Source: an uncultured Tateyamaria sp. (GTDB lineage Bacteria; Pseudomonadota; Alphaproteobacteria; Rhodobacterales; Rhodobacteraceae). Taken from it: a DNA stretch of 64,000 nt. Shown here piece after piece: positions 55,276-64,000 of the stretch. Position 1 is the first letter of the stretch. Each line of letters begins with the position of its first letter. The translations under genes were made by a program, and so were the position numbers. The notes below the pieces were generated by a model that did no database searches, was not told where the DNA came from, and was given only the letters and a program-made list of their open reading frames with translations. Location: assembly GCA_905480645.1 (NCBI GenBank), contig CAJQRC010000033.1:1-64000 (forward strand). The letters run 5' to 3'.

Positions 55276-55313
55276 TATACGGTTAAATTATGATTATACG
55301 GTTAAATTATGAT
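55276..55313. repeat. Perfect 19-bp tandem duplication upstream of the transketolase-kinase genes
   Basis: TATACGGTTAAATTATGAT occurs twice in a row (55276-55294 and 55295-55313). It lies between the isomerase gene and the transketolase N-subunit, about 165 bases upstream of the latter's start. Could be a regulator binding site or a simple replication slip. Confidence 0.6.
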
Positions 55314-55465
55314 GCTATGAAATTTTTAGATTTTTAATTGTGGTATTGGTCTTTTTTGTTCTAGGTAAGATTATCGTCGATATGGTCTAAAATGTTTTAT
55401 ACGATCGAAATATGATAAAATTTTAATTTTAAAGATAGCTATCGGAACGAGGACTGTTTTCTATC

Positions 55466-56932
55466 TCAGACTAATGAGGGAAGGGTAGGGATTGGTTCGA
55501 TCTCTCCATTGTGATGGTAAGTTGGGATGCGTAGATAACGTGTAACCGCTTCATACAGCGCATCTGCGTGGTGTCCGCGGACCATTGCCACGTGGTGCTC
55601 AAAACCATTTTGTGTAACGAACTGCATTAATTTGCGTAGCTTAGCTACTTGAGTTACCGCAATGCCACCATCCATCCCAAACGGATCGTCTGTGAAGAGC
55701 CCATCACCGATATAAGCCTTTAGGGTGCCGTTTTGATCATCAGAGGAAATGCGGAAGTAAGTCATATCACCGGCCTGAACCTTCCCTTTAACTGCACCGA
55801 AACACTTTGCTCTGCCAATGACCTCACCTAAAACGTCGAGCTCACTTATTTCCGGCTTCTCTCCAATGAACGATGCTGGGAAGTTACCGCAGTGAGTGCA
55901 AACGCATTTGTCAGTTACCCGTCCATAATTATTATTCCAATCAAGGATTGCAGCTGGTGCAGCCGATGCAAGAGTGAGGGCAAACATCGACACTGCCCCC
56001 ATGACGTCAACTTCACAGGCAGACGGGCTTAGATCTTCCCCCATCATTGACATAGTTACGCAGGTTGCACATCCAAAGTTATCTTGAAGAGATCGCCAGC
56101 ATTGGATTGCTGAGGTGTCACACTCGTTTTCTTCGATCCAGCGGTTTACGGCAAGTGTCCACTTTGCTTGTACAGTGATTTGTTCTTTAGTGATATGAGG
56201 TGGTATAAAACCATACTCGCTTATGCGCTTCATGACAGATAATAGCTCCGGAGCTTCGTCACGAATTTCATTTGCAGCTGCCATCATCTCTGATAAATCA
56301 ACAGTCTGAACTGTGATTCCTGAGTTTTGTAGTAACTTCTCAGAGTATCGCATTGTTTGGAATGGACCGGTGCGGGCGCCAATTGCCCCAACTCGCGCTC
56401 CACGAATACCGCGTACCGTGCGGCATGTTCTCGAAAACCGGTCAAGATCCTTCCCGAATGCAACCTTATCAAGGTCCATCGTATGCTCTGTTGTCTCTGT
56501 AAAAGGAATGCCACACTGCCAAAAGTTATTTGCAATTGATATCTTGCCGCAAAATGCATCTCGCCGAGAGTGTACATCTACCGCTTCAATTTCATCGTTG
56601 CACGCCGCGAGTAGAATAGGGATCTTCAGATCAGTGCGATTAATTAGCTCTGCAATTGCAATCTCATCTCCAAAGTTGGGACATACTATCACGAGGCCGT
56701 CTAACGTCCCACGATGCTCTTTGAAAAATGATGCATATTTTGTAGCATCGTCAACTGACTGGATTGCACCGTTGGCCGTGGCGTCAAATGGCAAGGTAAT
56801 GCAGGAAATTCCAAGTAAATTCATCTGTTTGAGAACATCTTCACGTGCCTGTGCGCAGGGTTCTGGGCTAAAAAATGCACGACTTGCTATGACTAAACCG
56901 AGGCTAATAGGGCGTTCAAAATTTCGATTCAT
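55466..56932 (-). CDS. L-fucose/L-arabinose-isomerase-like protein
   Basis: A 488-residue protein of the fucose/arabinose isomerase superfamily. Expected metal ligands fall in GEDLSPSACEVDVMGA (Glu and Asp, about residue 300-310) and in the C-terminal HHVAMVRGHHADALYEA (His, about residue 455). It probably interconverts an aldose and a ketose; the family is broad and substrate is not readable. AGGA lies six bases before ATG 56932. It opens a minus-strand group with the split transketolase and FGGY kinase, 355 bases downstream. Confidence 0.75.
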   Translation of the reverse strand: MNRNFERPISLGLVIASRAFFSPEPCAQAREDVLKQMNLLGISCITLPFDATANGAIQSVDDATKYASFFKEHRGTLDGLVIVCPNFGDEIAIAELINRTDLKIPILLAACNDEIEAVDVHSRRDAFCGKISIANNFWQCGIPFTETTEHTMDLDKVAFGKDLDRFSRTCRTVRGIRGARVGAIGARTGPFQTMRYSEKLLQNSGITVQTVDLSEMMAAANEIRDEAPELLSVMKRISEYGFIPPHITKEQITVQAKWTLAVNRWIEENECDTSAIQCWRSLQDNFGCATCVTMSMMGEDLSPSACEVDVMGAVSMFALTLASAAPAAILDWNNNYGRVTDKCVCTHCGNFPASFIGEKPEISELDVLGEVIGRAKCFGAVKGKVQAGDMTYFRISSDDQNGTLKAYIGDGLFTDDPFGMDGGIAVTQVAKLRKLMQFVTQNGFEHHVAMVRGHHADALYEAVTRYLRIPTYHHNGEIEPIPTLPSLV

Positions 56933-57262
56933 CTGATTTCCTCTAAATGAGCAGTTCTGAACAGTTACGTTGTAGTTATTATGATAAAAGGTTAGTCCAT
57001 CATTATCATTTGGTCTATTGAGAAGATGAACATATTTACGACCCTTCGGCTAAATAGAATATTAGGTCATTAAAATGTGTGGAATAAGATTTTGGATAAC
57101 ATGAAGATTTTCTTGACGTTTCTTTATGATAATTGAGGCATAACCTTCCCATTAAATGATGATGACGTTTTCTTTGTTGCAATTTGTGGGCTATTTTAAT
57201 TTTTCGTTCCAACGTGAATATCATTTTTGTATTTGTCTAAGACGTGTTGCAAAATGCATTGG

Positions 57263-57291
57263 TTGACGATCTTTTAATGTAAAATTTATCT
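57263..57291 (+). promoter_or_regulatory. Candidate promoter of the YihS-like/GMC/AroE-like operon
   Basis: TTGACG (57263-57268), a 17-base spacer and TTATCT (57286-57291) fit a sigma-70-type promoter about 115 bases before the TTG start at 57408. It lies in the 475-base divergent gap 56933-57407, which otherwise holds nothing I can call. Confidence 0.4.
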
Positions 57292-57407
57292 CATAATAAG
57301 CACTGTACTTGCGGATAAGCATTATCACTGACAATCTGAAATCTTGAAGTTATTTGGTGGGCGCAAAAAATGATTGCCTGCGGTATGGGTGTTATGGAGG
57401 CAAAAGA

Positions 57408-58718
57408 TTGAAAACAGTTAAACCCAAGCAAAATTATGAGGACAAGGTAGTAAAGGAAACTGACCTTTTAGATCGGCCAATGCATCGCATCTGGTTGCTT
57501 GACCAAGCTCGAAATTTGCTTGATTTCTTTTTACCTTCCTCGATTAATCCAAAAGGCGGATTTTTTTCTCTTAACCAACACGGAGTGCCCGTTAATTCAC
57601 TTAATCCAGCTGGCCAAGAACGCAAATTACACAGCACAACAAGAATGGTGCATTGCGCGGTAATAGCCCATCAGTTGGGGCTGCCCGGAGCTGATGACGT
57701 TATTGATCATGGTATGGACTTCATATGGTCTCGTCACCGTGATCAAGATAAAGGTGGTTATTTCTGGGCGGTTGATGACATAGGAACCGTTAACCCATTG
57801 AAACAGGCTTATGGTCATGCATTCGTGCTGTTGGCTGCGGCGTCTGCCAAGGTTGCAGGGCACCCTGGTGCTGATCAGCTCTTGGAAGATGTGACAGGAG
57901 TTTTGCTTTGCAAATTTTGGGAGCCTGAATTTGGCGCAACGAGCGAGGAGTACCAGGCAGACTGGACACCTTTTAGTGCGTACCGCGGACAAAATTCCAA
58001 CATGCACCTTACAGAATCTCTGATGGCAGCATTCGAAGCTACTGGTGAGAATAAATATCTGGATATGGCAGTTTCAATTGCTGGTTTAATTATAAACCAG
58101 CATGCAAGAGCTGAAGGTTGGCGAGTAGCAGAACATTTCGATGATAGATGGCTTATAGATCGCCATTACATTGGTGACCCAATGTTTCGACCGAGTGGTA
58201 TAACGCCGGGCCATGCGTTGGAATGGGCCCGATTGCTCGTTCAGCTATGGGAGCTTGGGGGTAGGGCCAGCACTTGGATGTTAGAAGCTGCACAATCGTT
58301 ATTCTTGACGGCTTGCGAAACGGGGTGGGATGTTGAAAAAGGCGGTTTTTATTATACGCTTGATTGGGACAATCAGCCCAATCAGTCAGACCGTTTTTGG
58401 TGGCCCTGCTGTGAGGGCATCGCAGCAGCTAGCGTTTTACATAAGGTAAGTGATAATCCACAATTTCAACAATGGTATAGGCGCATTTTGGGGTTTACCA
58501 GTCGGTACCTGATTGACCGAAAAAATGGTGGCTGGTACGCAGAGCTAGACAGTGCCCTGTTGCCTATTGAGAATGTATTTGAGGGCAAACCTGATTTATA
58601 TCACTCTTTGCAAGCTTGCTTAATCCCTATGCTTCCAAGCAATGGAAGTGTTACGCAACACCTTACCTCAACTCGATACTGTGACCTTCTATCGAGTGAT
58701 GCGAAAGGCTTGTTTTGA
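57408..58718 (+). CDS. AGE-family sugar isomerase, YihS clade
   Basis: A 436-residue (alpha/alpha)6-barrel protein. It resembles E. coli YihS (sulfoquinovose/mannose isomerase) along its length, and active-site positions appear conserved: Arg79 (STTRMVH), His200 (GQNSNMH), His269 and Glu272 (TPGHALEW) and His399 (PDLYHS). Activity on a 6-sulfo or 6-hydroxy aldohexose is inferred. The start is TTG 57408, seven bases after GGAGG; the frame opens farther upstream with a second TTG at 57354. First gene of a plus-strand operon with a GMC oxidoreductase 19 bases downstream. Confidence 0.82.
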   Translation: MKTVKPKQNYEDKVVKETDLLDRPMHRIWLLDQARNLLDFFLPSSINPKGGFFSLNQHGVPVNSLNPAGQERKLHSTTRMVHCAVIAHQLGLPGADDVIDHGMDFIWSRHRDQDKGGYFWAVDDIGTVNPLKQAYGHAFVLLAAASAKVAGHPGADQLLEDVTGVLLCKFWEPEFGATSEEYQADWTPFSAYRGQNSNMHLTESLMAAFEATGENKYLDMAVSIAGLIINQHARAEGWRVAEHFDDRWLIDRHYIGDPMFRPSGITPGHALEWARLLVQLWELGGRASTWMLEAAQSLFLTACETGWDVEKGGFYYTLDWDNQPNQSDRFWWPCCEGIAAASVLHKVSDNPQFQQWYRRILGFTSRYLIDRKNGGWYAELDSALLPIENVFEGKPDLYHSLQACLIPMLPSNGSVTQHLTSTRYCDLLSSDAKGLF

Positions 58719-58737
58719 TTAGAAATCCCGTAGCATT

Positions 58738-60267
58738 ATGACAGAGATCAATCCGGATATTGTAATTGTCGGATCAGGTGTGGGAGGTAGCGCCGTAGCA
58801 CATCAGTTGGCTGGTTCAGGTGCTCGTATTTTAATTTTGGAACGTGGTGATTTTTTACCAAAAGAGCCACAGAATTCAGATGCTGATGCAGTGTTCATTC
58901 AGTCTCGTTATCGCACCAAAGACATTTGGCAGGATTCTGAGGGGTGTCACTTTCGACCTGGCCAGTATTACTTTGTTGGTGGACACACTAAGTTTTATGG
59001 CACAGCAATGTTCCGTTTTCGTGAAAGGGATTTTGATGAAAATCAGCTGGATGATGGGATTTCGCCGGGTTGGCCATTCAGCTATGATGAACTTGAACCG
59101 TATTACACTATGGCTGAAGAGTTATTTGGAGTACGTGGTCAGGCTGGCGATGACCCAACTGAACCCGTGCGAAGCGGCGCGTATCCTCATGCCGCTATCC
59201 CGCATGAGCCCATTATTGCAAACTTAGCTAATGGTTTAAGCCGGCAGGGGCTGCATCCTTTCAAGATGCCGTCAGCAATTGATTTTGGAACAAATGGCAC
59301 CTGCCGACGTTGCGGAACCTGCGATGCGTTTGCCTGCCGTTTTGATGCAAAGGGAGATGCGGAAACAAAACTTTTACGACCTACGCTGCGTCATGCTGAT
59401 GTTACGCTTTGGAAAAGTGCTCAAGTTATGCGTTTGATTCCCGATGAAAACGGGCAACGAATTGTTGCTGCTGAGGTTCTTAGAGGTGGTGAGCGGCTGC
59501 GCGTAAAAGCTCCATTATTCATATTGAGTGCTGGTGCGATTAATTCTGCATTAATACTTCTTCGCTCAAAAACGCATAATATGCCAGAAGGATTAGCTAA
59601 TCGCTCAGGTGTTGTTGGCCGGTATCTCATGAACCATCACTTAACTGGCCTAATGGGTATTTGGCCTTTTACCCATAATAAAACGCGGTTTCCTAAAACG
59701 ATGTCAGTTAATGATTTTTACAACGGGTTACCTGGTGATCCGATGGCACGTGGGAACATCCAGATGTTGGGTAATATTTCTGGCCCAATGATCAGTTCAG
59801 TTTTTCCCCAGATTCCTAAAGTTGCCGCAAATTGGCTTGGCCGACACAGTGTAGATTTCTTGGCGATGTCTGAAGATCCACCCAATCGCGAAAGCCGAGT
59901 GCTGGCTCTAGAAGATGGTGGAGTGCAAGTTAGTTACCGCCCTCGTGGTATAAAAGAGCATGATCGGTTCGTAAATCATGTTAAAAAAACATTGCGGCAA
60001 GTCGGATTTCCGATGGTTATACGCCATAGATTTGGCATTGAATCCCCTTCGCATCAGTGTGGCACTGTTCGGATGGGCTATAATCCGAACAAGTCTGCTC
60101 TGAACGACCTATGTCAAGCTCATTCGCACCCAAACTTGTTTGTTGTTGATGCTGGTTTTTTTCCTTCATCGGCAGCGTTAAATCCCGCATTGACTGTAGC
60201 AGCGCAGGCGCTGAGAGTTGGTGCTAATTTGCGATCTCGATGGCGCAACGATATGTTAATGAATTAA
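58738..60267 (+). CDS. GMC-family FAD oxidoreductase
   Basis: A 509-residue flavoprotein. The FAD motif GSGVGGSAVA is at residues 11-20, GGHTKFYGTAMFR around residue 81, CGTVRMG at about 440 (active-site His is in SPSHQCGTVRMG), and the C-terminal FFPSSAALNPALTVAA. Four cysteines in CRRCGTCDAFAC (about residue 183) are typical of the membrane-associated sugar/polyol dehydrogenase subgroup, but no signal peptide is seen. It would oxidise a sugar or polyol hydroxyl. It shares its operon with the YihS-like isomerase and AroE-like gene. Confidence 0.85.
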   Translation: MTEINPDIVIVGSGVGGSAVAHQLAGSGARILILERGDFLPKEPQNSDADAVFIQSRYRTKDIWQDSEGCHFRPGQYYFVGGHTKFYGTAMFRFRERDFDENQLDDGISPGWPFSYDELEPYYTMAEELFGVRGQAGDDPTEPVRSGAYPHAAIPHEPIIANLANGLSRQGLHPFKMPSAIDFGTNGTCRRCGTCDAFACRFDAKGDAETKLLRPTLRHADVTLWKSAQVMRLIPDENGQRIVAAEVLRGGERLRVKAPLFILSAGAINSALILLRSKTHNMPEGLANRSGVVGRYLMNHHLTGLMGIWPFTHNKTRFPKTMSVNDFYNGLPGDPMARGNIQMLGNISGPMISSVFPQIPKVAANWLGRHSVDFLAMSEDPPNRESRVLALEDGGVQVSYRPRGIKEHDRFVNHVKKTLRQVGFPMVIRHRFGIESPSHQCGTVRMGYNPNKSALNDLCQAHSHPNLFVVDAGFFPSSAALNPALTVAAQALRVGANLRSRWRNDMLMN

Positions 60268-60283
60268 TTTTGAAGGAATGTGT

Positions 60284-61126
60284 ATGAATTTTTTGCTGCC
60301 ATTAACTGGTTCATTTGCAATGCCTGCTGCAGAAAATCCGACAGTCGCAATGATTGAGGCTGCTTTCCGCCACCATGGCCTTGATTGGCGTTACTTGAAT
60401 TGTGAAGTGGAACCACAAAATTTAGAAGATGCGGTGCGAGGGGCACGTGCAATGGGCTGGCGCGGTTTCAATTGCTCTATTCCGCACAAAGTGGCAGTTA
60501 TTAATTATTTGGACGGTTTGGGAAAATCAGCAGAGATTATTGGTGCGGTCAATACTATTGTTCTTCGGGACAATAAGTTGATCGGTGAAAACACAGATGG
60601 TCGAGGGTTTGTAAGCGCATTACAAAAGGTGGTAGATCCGGCAGACAAAAAGGTTGTGCTCTTTGGTGCAGGAGGTGCGGCGCGGGCTGTGGCTGTTGAG
60701 ATTGCCCTGGCTGGTGCTGCGCAGATCACTATTGTCAATCGTAGCCAAGACAGGGGTGAAAAACTTTCACAACTTCTAAATGAAAAAACTCCTACTCCGG
60801 CTAATTTTGTTCTCTGGCGAGAGCCTTTTTTCATTCCAAAAGACACCAATATAGTAATTCACGCAACGTCTATTGGGCTTTTCCCCGATGTCGATGCGAT
60901 GCCAAATATAGATGTCAGTAGCTTAACAGCTAAAATGATAGTTGCTGATGGCATACACAACCCTCCATTAACCAGATTTTTGATGGCTGCACAGGCGCAC
61001 GGTTGCGTAACTGTAGACGGTTTGAGTATGTTGGTACAACAAGGAGTGATCGGCATAAAATATTGGACAGGTGTTGACGTTAATCCTAAAATTATGAGCG
61101 AAGCCTTGATCAAACTGAAGCTATAA
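60284..61126 (+). CDS. Shikimate-dehydrogenase-like protein (AroE family)
   Basis: A 280-residue NAD(P)-dependent enzyme (family length about 270-290). The substrate-site Lys is in CSIPHKVAVINYLD (about residue 65), Asp in GENTDGRGF (about residue 105), and the Rossmann motif in LFGAGGAARAVA. The N-terminus (LTGSFAMPAAENPTVAMIEA) differs from the usual S-x-S of AroE, so the substrate may differ too. ATG 60284 is six bases from AAGGA; the ATG at 60278 abuts it. Its place in a sugar operon suggests a catabolic, not aromatic, role. Confidence 0.78.
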   Translation: MNFLLPLTGSFAMPAAENPTVAMIEAAFRHHGLDWRYLNCEVEPQNLEDAVRGARAMGWRGFNCSIPHKVAVINYLDGLGKSAEIIGAVNTIVLRDNKLIGENTDGRGFVSALQKVVDPADKKVVLFGAGGAARAVAVEIALAGAAQITIVNRSQDRGEKLSQLLNEKTPTPANFVLWREPFFIPKDTNIVIHATSIGLFPDVDAMPNIDVSSLTAKMIVADGIHNPPLTRFLMAAQAHGCVTVDGLSMLVQQGVIGIKYWTGVDVNPKIMSEALIKLKL

Positions 61127-61363
61127 AGATTCAAGATACCTACATCTTTTAACTTGATACGGTATATTTTTTTGAATTTTTGGGTGTTGAAATAGAATTT
61201 TAGGCAGAAGTTTTATGGAGCTAAAAATTTACGTAAGTATTTGTGTGCTAGAATATTTTTGCTGAACATCTCAAAATTAGCAAATCGGAAGTATTTGTGA
61301 AAGCTCAAGCAACCAAGGCGCGATAGGTGTGCCCAATTGCTTGAATTGTCACTTAAGTAAAAA

Positions 61364-61735
61364 CTAGTCTGCGTGTTTCCAAGGACCAAAGTCTTTACCG
61401 CCCTCAACAATTTCATACATAACGCATGGTTCATCACCCACTACCCAGCCATCGTGCCCTGGTGCAAAAAAATAGGCGTCGCCAGGACCAACTTCAATTT
61501 TTGAACCGTCATTATGTGAGCAACCTAATCGGCCAGAAATCACAACCCCAACATGACCAGCTTGGCAACTGTCTCCCCCCACTGTTGGCTTAATGCACTC
61601 AGACCATACCCAACCTGGTTGTAAAACTAATTTTGATGCATTGACGTTACCAAGTTTTACTATCTCGACAGTCGCTTTAGGAGGGTTTTTGACCTCATCG
61701 GCGTTTGAAAAGTTTTTTGCGTATAAAGTTTCCAT
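61364..61735 (-). CDS. Small cupin-domain protein
   Basis: A 123-residue single cupin. Motif 1 region is VKLGNVNASKLVLQPGWVWS, then CQAGHVGVVISGRLGC, and motif 2 is VGPGDAYFFAPGHDGWVVGD. The usual histidine pattern is only partly kept. AGGA lies seven bases before ATG 61735. Convergent with the AroE-like gene. Binding of a small organic acid or sugar is possible; no role assigned. Confidence 0.6.
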   Translation of the reverse strand: METLYAKNFSNADEVKNPPKATVEIVKLGNVNASKLVLQPGWVWSECIKPTVGGDSCQAGHVGVVISGRLGCSHNDGSKIEVGPGDAYFFAPGHDGWVVGDEPCVMYEIVEGGKDFGPWKHAD

Positions 61736-62134
61736 ATTTCATTCCTTTTGTGCTGATGATCAATTGAGCATGGCTGATCAAACTTTCTTAAATATGTGGA
61801 AACGATTTGGTTAAATCTAGTCTAAAATTTAAGTTTTTATTAAAAATGAAATATTTTAGTTATATTGTAACATACTGAAATCATTTTGATAATTGAAAGA
61901 GAAAGTTGAAGGATATGGCAGATGGAACCTTTGTGTGATTGCATTTCATAGCGGAAATTATGAAAGGTTTTGTAGTTGTAGACGAGCGTGTTTTGAGATT
62001 TATTTACAATTTATAAGATTGTAAAAAATTTACTTCAGATCGGGCGGTGGAATGGATGAAGCCAAAATGAATTGCTACAGGTAATTATAATGTAATAGAA
62101 ATTCAGCATTTGGCAGTTCTTCTTAATTTTAGAC
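61736..62134. other. Intergenic region, no gene seen
   Basis: About 400 strongly AT-rich bases between the cupin start and the small dehydratase subunit's end. No open frame with coding sense or T-run hairpin recognised. Confidence 0.3.
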
Positions 62135-62563
62135 TTAGTATCGCTTACGAAAAAGCCCCCGCATTTCATAAAAGCTAGCTGCCTCTTCTAAAAATTCCGC
62201 TAATAGAATAGCCTGCTGTTCTTCTCTGAGTTTTTTAGATACTTGCAAAATGCTTTCTTTAGAATCTGCTCGTCCAGGACGCAACAATTCGTAAATTTCC
62301 ATTACTTGTTCTTGCGATAACCGTGTCATCTCCGCCGCACGTTTTAAGTTTTTCGCTAGTGCGTGGCGTCCGACCGAACTCGCGATTTGGGCTTGATTCA
62401 CCAACGCGCAGGACGTAATTCGTAAATCCTCTATGGTCACACTGCCATCAATGACTGCTTCCATAGTCAATGCGGGTAAAGGTTTACCACGGCTTCCTTT
62501 TACATCTTCAGGCCATTTCTCAGCTATTGGATAATCACTGGCAGTCATTGAATTGTTGGGCAT
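62135..62563 (-). CDS. pduE: Glycerol/propanediol dehydratase small subunit (PduE/DhaB3-like)
   Basis: A 142-residue small subunit. YPIAEKWPEDVKGSRGKPLP, LTMEAVIDGSVTIEDLRIT, NLKRAAEMTRLSQEQVMEIY and ELLRPGRADSKE match the PduE pattern along its full length. It joins the large and medium subunits in the adenosylcobalamin-dependent enzyme that dehydrates glycerol or 1,2-diols to aldehydes. ATG 62563 shares one base with the upstream stop (TAATG), and GGAGG lies upstream. Confidence 0.88.
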   Translation of the reverse strand: MPNNSMTASDYPIAEKWPEDVKGSRGKPLPALTMEAVIDGSVTIEDLRITSCALVNQAQIASSVGRHALAKNLKRAAEMTRLSQEQVMEIYELLRPGRADSKESILQVSKKLREEQQAILLAEFLEEAASFYEMRGLFRKRY

Positions 62564-64000
62564 TAGCGGACCTCCAGAAAAGTAATTTCAAGATCTTCAG
62601 GCGAGGCGTCATCTTTTGTCATGGCAGTTTCAATCGCGTAGGTCAGCGCGACACGTGCATGAAATCTTGCACCTAGAGCCTCTCCTTTGGTTGGCACTAT
62701 AATAGGGTCTGGAAGGTCACCTCCTGCATAGACTGTAGAGTTGAAACCCAATTTTTCATAATGCTTAAGGGTAGTAATTGGCGCGTTTGAAAAGAGTTCT
62801 AAATTGTTGTGTGGAAGCCGGTTTTTCTGATGAATCACAGCCGTACCTTTGGATTGAAGACCAATCCCCAGACCTGATCCAGAAAGACGCGCTGCACTAA
62901 GTCCGAGGAACGAGGTATCAGCAGTGTGCCAGAGACGGACGAGGCGCATACTGCCATGCCCATGTTCGATCCCAGTCTTAAGGGCTGCCAATACGTCACT
63001 TAACCGATGGCCCGCTAAGGTTCTAAATATCTTTGACCCAAAGCCCGGACTAACTCCCACAACAATTTCTTTTACATTTTTGCCAATAATAGCGGGCCCC
63101 ATTGTTTGATATCTAATTGATTTAGCTTCGGTTACCTTACTGGCGGCTTCGGCGCGTAACACTTCATCTCGGTCTAGCACGTCACGAATAGCAGCAAGTT
63201 CTTTGCGACGAGCTTCAGTCAAGCGATGTCCAGTACCTGGTCCAGTGTAGTTGTTTGGATCATTGATAGCACTAAGTACGTGACCGTCACGGACTACTGA
63301 AGATGTTTGAAGATAGTCACCAGAAACTCGTAATTTAACCAAGAACAGTAGGTTCTCGGCCTCAGCATAAAATTCGCCACGATAGAGTGAGCGGATTACA
63401 TCAATAACTGTAACGCCATTCTGATTAATTTTGTCACTGATTAAAGCGACTTCACGCGGAGCGAAACTTTCTGTATCGTTTGAGCCGGACGCCACAGCAA
63501 CCGAGCGTTTCATGTCTTCAGTAGCCTCGGCCAGTTGTAAATCTTTGAGAACAAATGCTAGGGCATCTATGGCTCTGCGGCGTAGGTCAAGCGAGCGGGC
63601 GTCTTCAACTGCGGTGAGCCCGCCATCTGCCTCAAAATCGCGTTGAAGGACTAAAAACTCTTCTATTTCTTCACCGTTGAAGGACGATGGATTGAAAGAA
63701 TTATCATACTTTAAAATTGAGCCAAATCCGGAACAAATCAGATCAGAGCCTCCAATCAGATAGGGTAGTACTTTTGCGGCCACTCGCATGTCGGATTCTG
63801 AATGGCGTGCATCGTTGCCGGATGCGCACTCCAGGTCTAACCAGACAGCGATAAGGTTCTCGGCCATGATCTCACGGACACCTCCAGGTACTGTAGATGC
63901 CAAAGGTGCTCCGTCAATCCCACCGTTTTGAGTTCCTTGAGATCCCATTCCGCGTTGTAAGCAAAGACAACGCGCTTCAAGATAAAGCATTGATTTAGAT
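62563..64000 (-). CDS. Fused large-medium subunit of B12-dependent glycerol/diol dehydratase (5' end outside window)
   Basis: The visible 3' part encodes about 478 residues. The first ~250 are the C-terminal end of the catalytic large subunit (MLYLEARCLCLQRGMGSQGT, LDLECASGND with the substrate-binding Asp, YDNSFNPSSF). They run without a stop into a medium subunit (KEIVVGVSPGFGSKI, LSGSGLGIGLQSKGTAVIHQ, NNLELFSNAPITTLKHYEKL). In Klebsiella these are separate proteins. The reading frame continues past 64000, so the start, about 300 residues and any cobalamin riboswitch lie beyond. No microcompartment genes are seen. Confidence 0.88.
   Translation of the reverse strand, partial: SKSMLYLEARCLCLQRGMGSQGTQNGGIDGAPLASTVPGGVREIMAENLIAVWLDLECASGNDARHSESDMRVAAKVLPYLIGGSDLICSGFGSILKYDNSFNPSSFNGEEIEEFLVLQRDFEADGGLTAVEDARSLDLRRRAIDALAFVLKDLQLAEATEDMKRSVAVASGSNDTESFAPREVALISDKINQNGVTVIDVIRSLYRGEFYAEAENLLFLVKLRVSGDYLQTSSVVRDGHVLSAINDPNNYTGPGTGHRLTEARRKELAAIRDVLDRDEVLRAEAASKVTEAKSIRYQTMGPAIIGKNVKEIVVGVSPGFGSKIFRTLAGHRLSDVLAALKTGIEHGHGSMRLVRLWHTADTSFLGLSAARLSGSGLGIGLQSKGTAVIHQKNRLPHNNLELFSNAPITTLKHYEKLGFNSTVYAGGDLPDPIIVPTKGEALGARFHARVALTYAIETAMTKDDASPEDLEITFLEVR

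Overview
The window looks like part of the chromosome of a marine alphaproteobacterium, most likely of the Rhodobacterales/roseobacter type. The evidence is the protein families seen by eye: a Roseobacter-style IS6 transposase remnant, a permuted cryptochrome/photolyase, a type-II lumazine synthase behind an FMN riboswitch, a CbpA/CbpM pair and a fused B12-dependent diol dehydratase. Base composition is patchy. Most of the window is AT-rich, but islands at about 0.3-1.5, 5.6-8.8, 12.1-13.4 and 19.1-22.5 kb are clearly richer in G+C. I saw no tRNA, rRNA or CRISPR array.

Left third (0-25 kb): mobile-element wreckage mixed with cargo. It holds an MFS transporter, an IS6 remnant, a truncated tyrosine recombinase whose first 106 bp recur inverted 3.3 kb away, and between these arms a DUF2157/GDYXXLXY membrane pair. 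An IS3 remnant then runs into the 3' end of a lodAB-type operon (a quinone-cofactor amino-acid oxidase with a Tat signal, plus its flavoprotein maturase). Next come another exporter, small genes, fragments of one dispersed repeat, an iron-type alcohol dehydrogenase, a PPOX-family pseudogene, a class III cyclase-TolB-TPR protein, a PQQ-type sugar dehydrogenase, a methyltransferase pair divergent from a permuted photolyase with a FolB-like gene, and a glutamate decarboxylase.

Middle (25-45 kb): an EamA exporter, a cupin with a missing motif, a sulfite-oxidase-family molybdoenzyme, an outer-membrane barrel, cbpA/cbpM, small membrane genes, a LuxR-type regulator divergent from a hybrid histidine kinase preceded by a dead molybdopterin protein, mannose-1-phosphate guanylyltransferase, a second EamA transporter, and a decayed gapdh-arsJ arsenate-resistance pair.

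Right third (45-64 kb): carbohydrate catabolism. One minus-strand operon encodes an aldolase, a PfkB kinase and an enolase-superfamily dehydratase. A second encodes a fucose-isomerase-like protein, a two-subunit transketolase and an FGGY kinase. Divergent from it, a plus-strand operon encodes a YihS-type isomerase, a GMC oxidoreductase and a shikimate-dehydrogenase-like protein. At the right edge lie a cupin and the small and fused large-medium subunits of a B12-dependent glycerol/diol dehydratase, cut by the window end. Together they suggest uptake and stepwise breakdown of an unusual sugar, polyol or sugar acid. No transporter or regulator for it lies inside the window.

A recurring theme is recent gene death. 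Five genes carry premature stops, frameshifts or an internal deletion while keeping recognisable motifs.
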